Assembly: GCA_031275955.1 (NCBI GenBank)
Contig: JAISNZ010000070.1
Coordinates: 1-11,118 of the forward strand
Reading direction: 5' to 3'
Source of the DNA: Desulfovibrio sp.
GTDB taxonomy: Bacteria; Desulfobacterota; Desulfovibrionia; Desulfovibrionales; Desulfovibrionaceae
DNA length: 11,118 bases
Shown: positions 6,169 through 11,118 of the stretch, one piece after another
How the letters are laid out: each line of letters begins with the position of its first letter
Numbering within the stretch: position 1 is the stretch's first letter
Made by a program: the position numbers and the translations under genes
The notes under the pieces: model-generated
What the model was told of the DNA's origin: nothing
Seen by the model: the letters and a program-made list of their open reading frames with translations, nothing else
Databases searched by the model: none

Positions 6169-6274
6169 GTCACCGTTCCCGGCCGATGGCCTCCAGATCG
6201 CAGGGAGTTTCCAGATCCCCCTTCCGGTCCGTCACCGTTCCTGGCCGATGGCCTCCAGATCGTAGGGAGTTTCC
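6169..6274. repeat. Direct duplication of the metA 3' end
   Basis: The 44 bp at 6169-6212 repeat those at 6231-6274 with 42 identities (differences at 6180/6242 and 6201/6263), offset by 62 bp and separated by 18 bp. A preceding CCGGTCC (6156-6162 and 6224-6230) is also shared, with 6 extra bases in the first copy. The 6231 copy is the true end of metA. The other, read on the minus strand, encodes ETPCDLEAIGRER plus stop, nearly the same tail, but lies beyond the metA stop and out of its frame. Confidence 0.85.
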
Positions 6275-7158
6275 TGATAGACGAAAAAGTTCAGCCAGTT
6301 GGAATAAAAAAGGTTGGCGTGGGCGCGCCAGGTGACGCGGGGGAGCCGCGCGGGGTCGTCCTTGGGAAAGTAGTTGGCCGGCGGGTCGATCTTAAGACCC
6401 TTGTCCCTGTCGCGGAAGTACTCCCTGGCCAGGGTGTCGGCGTCATATTCCAGGTGGCCGGTGATGAAAAATTGCCGGTGCCGTCCGGCCTTCAGCACGG
6501 TTACCCCGGCGTCCGCGGATTCCGCGAGGATTTCCAGGTCCGGAACGGCGGTCACGTCTTCGCGCCGTATCCCGGAGTGGCGGGAATGGGGGCAGAAAAA
6601 GACATCGTCAAAGCCCCGGAAGAGCTTGGTCAGCCGGCGGTTGATCGTGTGCTCGAAGACCCCGAACACCTTGCGGGGAAGATCCAGCTTGGGCACGCCG
6701 TAATGATGGTACAGAGCCGCCTGGGCCCCCCAGCACAGGTGCAGGGTGGAAAAGACGTTGGTCAGGCTGTAGTCCATGATGGCCGCGAGTTCTTCCCAGT
6801 AATCCACCTCTTCAAAGGGCAGCTTCTCCACCGGGGCGCCGGTGATGATCATGCCGTCGAATTTCTGCCCGCGCACGGCGGAAAAGGTGGTATAGAACCG
6901 CTCCAGGTGATCCTCCTCCGTATTGCGGGAAAGATGGTTTTCCGCCCTGATCAGGGTGATGTCCACCTGCACCGGGCTGTTGCCCAAAAGGCGCAGCAGC
7001 TGGATCTCCGTGGCGATTTTGGTGGGCATGAGATTGACGATGGCAATCCTCAGGGGCCGGATATCCTGGGATTCGGCCCGATCCTTGGTCATGACAAAGA
7101 TGCGTTCCCGTTCCAGGGCGGCGCGGGCCGGCAAATCCACCGGAATGTTAATGGGCAT
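6232..7158 (-). CDS. metA: Homoserine O-acyltransferase (acetyl-CoA type predicted)
   Basis: MetA activates homoserine by O-acylation, the first committed step of methionine synthesis. The protein is 308 residues, the family length. From the start MPINIPVDLPA, all catalytic landmarks fall at E. coli numbering: Cys142 in LHLCWGAQAA, His235 and Glu237 in FITGHLEYD, and Lys47 in NLMPTK. Residue 111 is Glu (GAPVEKL); published work on MetA enzymes links Glu111 to acetyl-CoA use and Gly111 to succinyl-CoA, so homoserine O-acetyltransferase is the better prediction despite the common succinyltransferase label. The ATG at 7158 follows AGGAG with a 10-base gap; an upstream start at 7248 would add 30 residues inside tlyA and is rejected. 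It overlaps tlyA by 11 bp, so coupled translation is likely. Its 3' end is duplicated just downstream. Confidence 0.95.
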   Translation of the reverse strand: MPINIPVDLPARAALERERIFVMTKDRAESQDIRPLRIAIVNLMPTKIATEIQLLRLLGNSPVQVDITLIRAENHLSRNTEEDHLERFYTTFSAVRGQKFDGMIITGAPVEKLPFEEVDYWEELAAIMDYSLTNVFSTLHLCWGAQAALYHHYGVPKLDLPRKVFGVFEHTINRRLTKLFRGFDDVFFCPHSRHSGIRREDVTAVPDLEILAESADAGVTVLKAGRHRQFFITGHLEYDADTLAREYFRDRDKGLKIDPPANYFPKDDPARLPRVTWRAHANLFYSNWLNFFVYQETPYDLEAIGQER

Positions 7159-7936
7159 GGCGAGTCGGCTCCTGTCCTCTCCGCCGTCTTCTCCAGACGG
7201 CCATATATTCCTGGTTGCCCTTGGGTCCCCTGAGGGCCGAAGGGACAACCCCGATATCCGTCAACAACAATTCCCGCCGGGCGAAGTCCAGCACCTTGTC
7301 CACAGCCGCCTGCCGCAGGGCCGGGTCCCGGACGACCCCCTTGCGCAGGGCGGCGGGACCGGCCTCGAACTGGGGCTTGATCAGGGCCGCCACCAGGCCG
7401 TCCGGCTTCAGCCAGCGCAGGCAGGGCGGCAGGGCCAGGGTCAGGGAGATGAAGGAGACGTCCGCCACCACCATGTCCACAGGCTCGGGGATAAGATCCG
7501 CCGGGGCAAGACGCAGATTCACCCCTTCCAGGCTGACCACGCGCGGATCTTGCCGCAGGCGCTCGTGGAGCTGGCGCCTGCCCACGTCCAGGGCATAGAC
7601 CCGTTTCGCCCCATGCTGCAAGAGGCAGTCCGTGAAGCCGCCGGTGGAGGCCCCGGCATCCAGGGCCACCAGACCCTCCACTTCCAGGGAAAAATATTCC
7701 AGGGCCGTCAGCAGCTTATACGCGCCCCTGCTGACGAAGCGCTCGCCCTCCGCCACCCGCAGGGCCGCGCCGGGGTCCACCATCCGGCCGGGCTTGTCCA
7801 CACGGCTAAGGGCCTCCGGCGCGCCGCCCGCCTCCAGAAAGACCCGCCCGGCCATCACCAGACGCCGGGCCTGCTCCCGGCTGGCCGCCAGTCCCCGCTC
7901 ATGCAGGACCTGATCCACCCGCTCCCTTTTCTTCAT
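7148..7936 (-). CDS. tlyA: TlyA-family rRNA 2'-O-methyltransferase (S4 plus FtsJ domains)
   Basis: TlyA proteins methylate ribose 2'-OH groups in rRNA (16S C1409 and, in long forms, 23S C1920) using S-adenosylmethionine. The 262-residue protein has an N-terminal S4 RNA-binding domain (about residues 4-60, RVDQVLHERGLAASREQAR) and a Rossmann methyltransferase domain with motif I LDAGASTGGFTD (92-103). The K-D-K-E catalytic tetrad is present: Lys74 in RGAYKLL, Asp149 in VVADVSF, Lys187 in LIKPQFE and Glu243 in GNQEY. The C terminus is unusually arginine-rich. The ATG at 7936 has no Shine-Dalgarno sequence, and a strong promoter ends 8 bases upstream, which suggests a leaderless message. A TTG at 7948 lies within that -10 box and is less likely. 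It is followed by overlapping metA. The old name 'hemolysin' is misleading. Confidence 0.93.
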   Translation of the reverse strand: MKKRERVDQVLHERGLAASREQARRLVMAGRVFLEAGGAPEALSRVDKPGRMVDPGAALRVAEGERFVSRGAYKLLTALEYFSLEVEGLVALDAGASTGGFTDCLLQHGAKRVYALDVGRRQLHERLRQDPRVVSLEGVNLRLAPADLIPEPVDMVVADVSFISLTLALPPCLRWLKPDGLVAALIKPQFEAGPAALRKGVVRDPALRQAAVDKVLDFARRELLLTDIGVVPSALRGPKGNQEYMAVWRRRRRGQEPTRHAH

Positions 7937-7944
7937 GGGGGGGC

Positions 7945-7973
7945 ACAATACACCGGAACAGCGCCCCCGTAAA
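7945..7973 (-). promoter_or_regulatory. Promoter for tlyA-metA, probably giving a leaderless transcript
   Basis: On the minus strand TTTACG (7968-7973) and TATTGT (7945-7950) are separated by exactly 17 bp. Both match sigma-70 boxes well. Only GCCCCCCC separates the -10 from the ATG at 7936, so transcription would begin at or next to the start codon. Confidence 0.6.
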
Positions 7974-8182
7974 GCCCTTTCCCGAATATCCGCGGGGCAT
8001 CCCGCTCTTTTGCCTCCGCCGGGACGAGGCCCTGGACTCGCGCCGGGAGATCGCGCTCTTGCTTCTGGGGGGGGTTATCATCCGTGAGCGCTGCGCCCGG
8101 GAACGGGCGGCGGAGCGGTCTCTGGCGGTATACCAAAAAATTCCGGCCGGCAGGACTGATTCCCTTTCAATGCCGATTCGCC
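7974..8182. other. lptD-tlyA spacer with no identifiable gene
   Basis: About 210 bp between the lptD stop and the tlyA promoter. On the minus strand a run of six T residues (8135-8140) follows a GC-rich CCGGCCGG segment and a weak imperfect stem (8142-8155), a possible poor terminator for lptD. On the plus strand a frame stays open from before 7960 to about 8259 (containing DEALDSRREIALLLLGG), but has no good start or ribosome site and runs into antisense of lptD. I see no supported gene. Confidence 0.4.
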
Positions 8183-10528
8183 CTAATCCCCAAGACCGGT
8201 CAGGACGACGGAGAAATGGTAGGTCCTTTCGTCCGGTTCCACCTGGGTGGAAAAAATGAACTGGAAGCACTGGTAGGTATACAGGATGTTCAGCTCTTTT
8301 TCGTTGTTTTCAGGGTCATCCAGATCCCGGCGGAAGGAAAACTCGACGCCGAGGGGACCGATGGCGCCGGAGCCGCCCAGGGTCAGGTAGCGGAGGTCTC
8401 TGTCCCGGACGCGCTTGTACTCATCCAGGGCGATGCGCTGATCATAGCCCAGGTGGAGCATTCCGTATTCCGGCAGGGTAAGGCCCACAAAACCCTGATG
8501 GCGGGTCAGTTTTTTCAGGTAAGGAGACCAGTAGTTGCGGGCGGTCAGACTGAGATAGCTGGTGGGGTAGAGGCTGAGGTCCAGGAGGAAATCGCCGAAA
8601 GGACGGCGTTCATAGCGGTTCCGTTCTTCATCGCGGGAGGCTTCGCGAAAGTCGTAGGCCTGTTCCAGGCGCAGGCGCAGGACGTCGCGGTAAAAGTCCG
8701 CCAGAGCGGGTTCCATTTCGCCCTCGTCGTTTTTGCGCATGACGACCCTCTCGCCTTTGACCGTCAGCACATTGGTGAGGGAATAGACCAGTTCCGTATG
8801 GGGGTTCAGCCTGTCCTCGGCGTCATAGGAGGGGTTGTCTTCCTGATCCACCAGGGGGCGTTTCCGGTATTCCAGGCGGGGCTGGATATTGTGGCGCAGG
8901 GCTGTCCACTGGGAGTTCCCCATGGTGCCGTTGGCGGGACGCAGGGGCGTCCTGCCCAGATCAAAGACGCGGGAAAATTCCGTGGAGGCGGCGATGTTGA
9001 AGTCGGGCACGGTGGCGGAATCGCCGTCTTCCTTGGGGCTGGCGGCGCCGGAAGCGGCGCTGCGGGAGGGAGTTTCCGTGTCATAGAGGGTCTGGACGAG
9101 ACCGGCGTTGGCGATGAGGGAGCCATAGCGCGAACTCAGGGGCAGGGTCAGCCGGGGGGTGGCCATATATCTGGCCCCGCGGGTGCCTGTGCGGCGATAC
9201 AGATAGGCCGCCTGGAAACTGCCTTCGGCTTCAAGGGGCAGGGAGGGCAGAATCCGCCCTTTGTACAGGAAGGCGTCCATCTGCGGCAGGCGTTGGACCG
9301 TGGTGTCCGTATGGTGGCGGGCATTGCCGTTGCCCAGCCGGATGTTCTGGGTATATTCCGAGGACAGGGCAAGGGAGGCCCGTTCCCAATCCCGCGTGAG
9401 CAAAAAACCGCTGACGCGGTTTTGATCTTTTTCCTGCAGGTCGCGGCTGAAAAGGGCAAAGAGTTCTTCGCGGTTCTGCCGGAAACCGCCGAAGCCGTAT
9501 TTGAATTCCCGCAGGAAATCCTGGTCGGAGACCAGATCCAGATCCATCTTGAAGCGCCAGGCCGGATCGGGCAGGCGGGTGTCGTACATGCCGCGCAGCC
9601 AGTAGCGTTCCCGGTTTTCCCGGATCAAGCCGTCGCCCCTGTAGCCGCCGTCGCTGTCATTGGAGAATGTCTCCTTGTCATAGAGCCAGTCGAAGCGCAG
9701 CCAGCCGGTAGTGTCGTCGTAGGGGCGGGTGCGAAATTCCATCCCGTGCATGAAGCCGCGTTGTTCCATCCAGGTTTCACTGAAGGTCATGTCATTGCTG
9801 TCGTCAATGGCCCAGAAAAAAGGCTGGCTGAAGACAATCCCTTTTTTCGAGCTCCGGCTGAATTCCGGAGTCAGCAGGCCGGTCTGCCGCCTGCTTTTGA
9901 CCGGGACAAGAAAATAGGGCGTATAGCCCACAGGGACATCTTTGACCTGGAAGGTGCTATGGGTCAGGCGGGCATAGCCGTCAATTTCCACCACCGCCTC
10001 GTCGGCGGTGAAGGACCAGGCCGGGACATCGCCGTCGCAGGTGGTTATCTTGGCCTTCTTGAAGGTATAAATGTCGCCCCAGTGTTTGTTGATGTGTTCG
10101 CCGGCGATATAGGCGTGGGGACCGGACATGAAGATGCGGCCCTTTTTCAGCCAGCCGACCCGGCTGCGCAGGTCGAATTCCGCCTCCTCGGCCTGGATTT
10201 CATCCTGGCCCGCGAGGACAAAGACGTTGCCCTTCAGATAGATCCAGTTGGTGGCCATGTAGTAGCGGGCGAAGTCCGCCTTCATGAATTCGCTGCCCCG
10301 GCGCAGGAGGACGTTGCCCTCCGCCTCCATGACCTCGCTGGCGTTATAGGTGGTGACGCTGTCCGCGGAAAGATCCCAGCGGACCAGCCTTTCGTCTTCG
10401 GTCTGCATGACCAGAGGCTGCGCCGCGGCCCTGGCGCGTTCCGCCATTCCCGGAAGGCAGGCGCAAAGAAGGCAGGCGGCAAGCAAGACAAAGGGCCGGA
10501 GGGGCGACACGCGCGGCATGATCGGCAT
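8183..10528 (-). CDS. lptD: LPS-assembly protein LptD (OstA/Imp)
   Basis: LptD is the outer-membrane barrel that, with lipoprotein LptE, inserts lipopolysaccharide into the outer leaflet. The 781-residue protein matches the family length. It has an N-terminal signal peptide (hydrophobic 11-27, probable cleavage in the RARAAAQ region), an LptA-like OstA domain (about 45-200, with AEGNVLLRRG and LKGNVFVLAG repeats), the linking VGYTPYFLVPV segment, and a long C-terminal barrel of alternating aromatic and polar strands. The mature protein has only two cysteines, Cys164 (ITTCDGD) and Cys754 (YTYQCFQ), at positions equivalent to the N-terminal and C-terminal cysteines that form interdomain disulfides in E. 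coli. No strong Shine-Dalgarno precedes the ATG at 10528; an in-frame ATG at 10519 is a possible alternative. It is transcribed in the same direction as upstream purM, with its own candidate promoter. LptE is not in the window. Confidence 0.93.
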   Translation of the reverse strand: MPIMPRVSPLRPFVLLAACLLCACLPGMAERARAAAQPLVMQTEDERLVRWDLSADSVTTYNASEVMEAEGNVLLRRGSEFMKADFARYYMATNWIYLKGNVFVLAGQDEIQAEEAEFDLRSRVGWLKKGRIFMSGPHAYIAGEHINKHWGDIYTFKKAKITTCDGDVPAWSFTADEAVVEIDGYARLTHSTFQVKDVPVGYTPYFLVPVKSRRQTGLLTPEFSRSSKKGIVFSQPFFWAIDDSNDMTFSETWMEQRGFMHGMEFRTRPYDDTTGWLRFDWLYDKETFSNDSDGGYRGDGLIRENRERYWLRGMYDTRLPDPAWRFKMDLDLVSDQDFLREFKYGFGGFRQNREELFALFSRDLQEKDQNRVSGFLLTRDWERASLALSSEYTQNIRLGNGNARHHTDTTVQRLPQMDAFLYKGRILPSLPLEAEGSFQAAYLYRRTGTRGARYMATPRLTLPLSSRYGSLIANAGLVQTLYDTETPSRSAASGAASPKEDGDSATVPDFNIAASTEFSRVFDLGRTPLRPANGTMGNSQWTALRHNIQPRLEYRKRPLVDQEDNPSYDAEDRLNPHTELVYSLTNVLTVKGERVVMRKNDEGEMEPALADFYRDVLRLRLEQAYDFREASRDEERNRYERRPFGDFLLDLSLYPTSYLSLTARNYWSPYLKKLTRHQGFVGLTLPEYGMLHLGYDQRIALDEYKRVRDRDLRYLTLGGSGAIGPLGVEFSFRRDLDDPENNEKELNILYTYQCFQFIFSTQVEPDERTYHFSVVLTGLGD

Positions 10529-10556
10529 GGGGGCATCCGGAGGGTTGCGGTGGCGG

Positions 10557-10570
10557 CGGTCTCAGGACCG
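10557..10570 (-). other. Small hairpin in the lptD 5' leader
   Basis: CGGTC (10557-10561) and GACCG (10566-10570) form a perfect 5-bp stem with a 4-base loop between the candidate lptD promoter and its ATG. Its role is unknown. Confidence 0.3.
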
Positions 10571-10593
10571 GATCTCTATTGTTGCGCTGTTCG

Positions 10594-10622
10594 CGTATAG
10601 CACGCCTTTCGCCAAAGGGAAA
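10594..10622 (-). promoter_or_regulatory. Candidate promoter for lptD
   Basis: On the minus strand an extended -10, TGC followed by TATACG (10594-10602), lies 17 bp after TTTCCC (10617-10622), a weak -35. Extended -10 promoters tolerate poor -35 boxes. It would give a leader of about 60 bases. Confidence 0.4.
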
Positions 10623-10672
10623 GCTCCGCGCGGGGCTTCGCGGGGGAAAGCCGCCTTCCCGCCGCGTCCGCC

Positions 10673-10704
10673 GGATCACAACCGCGGGGACGCGGCCGCG
10701 ATCC
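10673..10704 (-). terminator. Hairpin downstream of purM, weak terminator candidate
   Basis: GGATC (10673-10677) pairs with GATCC (10700-10704) and, inside a 4-by-4 internal loop, CCGCG (10682-10686) pairs with CGCGG (10691-10695) with a 4-base loop. It starts 10 bases after the purM stop. No T run follows on the minus strand, so it may only slow polymerase or define the mRNA end. Confidence 0.35.
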
Positions 10705-10714
10705 GAAATCCGGA

Positions 10715-11118
10715 TTACAGATCCAGGCGGGGGAACAGGATTTCTACCCGGTTATCGTCGGGGGAGGTCTGGCGTTCCACAGAGCCGATCATCCAGGCCG
10801 TGAGGCGCAGGGCGCTGATGCGGCGGACCACTTCCTCCGCGATGCCGGCGTCGACGATGAGCAGGAAACCGATGCCGCAGTTGAAAATCTGAAGCATCTC
10901 CGGCCAGGTGAGTTTGCCCTGGCTCAGGATCCAGTCAAAGACCGGAGGGATGTCCCAGGCGCCGAAGCGGATGACGCTTTTGACCTGGGGAGGCAGCACC
11001 CTTGGGATGTTGTCGTAAAAACCGCCTCCGGTTATGTGGGCCATGCCGTTGATGGGAAAATCGCGCCGGAGGTTGCGCAGACAGTCGGCATAGATCAGGG
11101 TGGGCGCCAGAAGGACGT
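10715..11118 (-). CDS. purM: Phosphoribosylformylglycinamidine cyclo-ligase, C-terminal part (partial)
   Basis: PurM (AIR synthetase) closes the imidazole ring of formylglycinamidine ribonucleotide with ATP, giving aminoimidazole ribonucleotide in purine synthesis. The window holds about the last 134 residues; the frame runs in from the edge at 11116 as VLLAPTLIYADCLRNL, before GMAHITGGGFYDNIPRVLP, the diagnostic PurM C-terminal segment. FGAWDIPPVFDWIL and the cofactor-site FNCGIGFLLIV follow, and the gene ends at TAA 10715-10717. An internal Met near 11044 is not a true start because homology continues upstream. It precedes lptD by 186 bp in the same direction. The N-terminal domain is outside the window and could not be checked. 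Confidence 0.95.
   Translation of the reverse strand, partial: VLLAPTLIYADCLRNLRRDFPINGMAHITGGGFYDNIPRVLPPQVKSVIRFGAWDIPPVFDWILSQGKLTWPEMLQIFNCGIGFLLIVDAGIAEEVVRRISALRLTAWMIGSVERQTSPDDNRVEILFPRLDL

Noticed and set aside
7159..7248. Extended N terminus for MetA starting at 7248
   Set aside because: The extra 30 residues lie wholly within tlyA, lack homology, and MPINIP at 7158 aligns exactly with known MetA numbering.
10450..10480. Lipobox in LptD (LAAC at residues 16-19)
   Set aside because: LptD is a beta-barrel, not a lipoprotein, and an AxA-type cleavage site follows; the match is probably chance in a cysteine-rich signal peptide.
8084..10600. 838-codon plus-strand open frame opposite lptD
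   Set aside because: It is the complement of a confidently identified LptD with biased shadow composition and no recognisable domain or ribosome site.
1..11118. CRISPR array, tRNA, rRNA, insertion sequence, phage or defence system
   Set aside because: No regular spaced repeats, cloverleaf candidates, transposase or phage-like proteins were seen. The only repeats are the two small two-copy ones described.

Overview
This is a high-GC chromosomal window that looks like a Desulfovibrio-like member of the Desulfobacterota (Desulfovibrionaceae). That placement is an inference. It rests on the short single-domain LeuD close to Desulfovibrio LeuD, a MetA-type homoserine acyltransferase, a complete DctPQM-type TRAP operon and an LptD with a lipopolysaccharide-type outer membrane. 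No single marker proves it.

Layout. 1-1805 (+): the last codons of leuC, then leuD and leuB, the isopropylmalate branch of leucine synthesis. 1809-4877 (-): a TRAP transporter operon read dctP, dctQ, dctM, ending 3 bp from the leuB stop. Its dctP-dctQ gap is packed with hairpins and a 38-bp-period direct repeat, and the dctP leader has an attenuator-like structure. 4878-5186: a divergent regulatory region. 5187-6098 (+): a secreted, probably beta-propeller protein of unknown function, followed by a strong hairpin. 6169-6274: a 44-bp direct duplication of the 3' end of metA. 6232-7936 (-): tlyA (rRNA 2'-O-methyltransferase) and metA (homoserine O-acyltransferase, with acetyl-CoA type Glu111), overlapping by 11 bp and probably cotranscribed from a promoter placed so close to the tlyA ATG that the message may be leaderless. 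8183-10528 (-): lptD, the outer-membrane LPS translocon. 10715-11118 (-): the C-terminal part of purM, cut by the window edge.

Most of the window is housekeeping: leucine, methionine and purine synthesis, ribosome methylation and outer-membrane assembly. The accessory part is the TRAP operon with the divergent secreted protein. No transposase, CRISPR array, tRNA, rRNA or phage gene is visible. I see no evidence for a dramatic new multi-gene system. The unusual signals are non-coding (metA tail duplication, putative leaderless tlyA promoter, structured dctP-dctQ spacer, dctP leader) plus the unidentified propeller protein.
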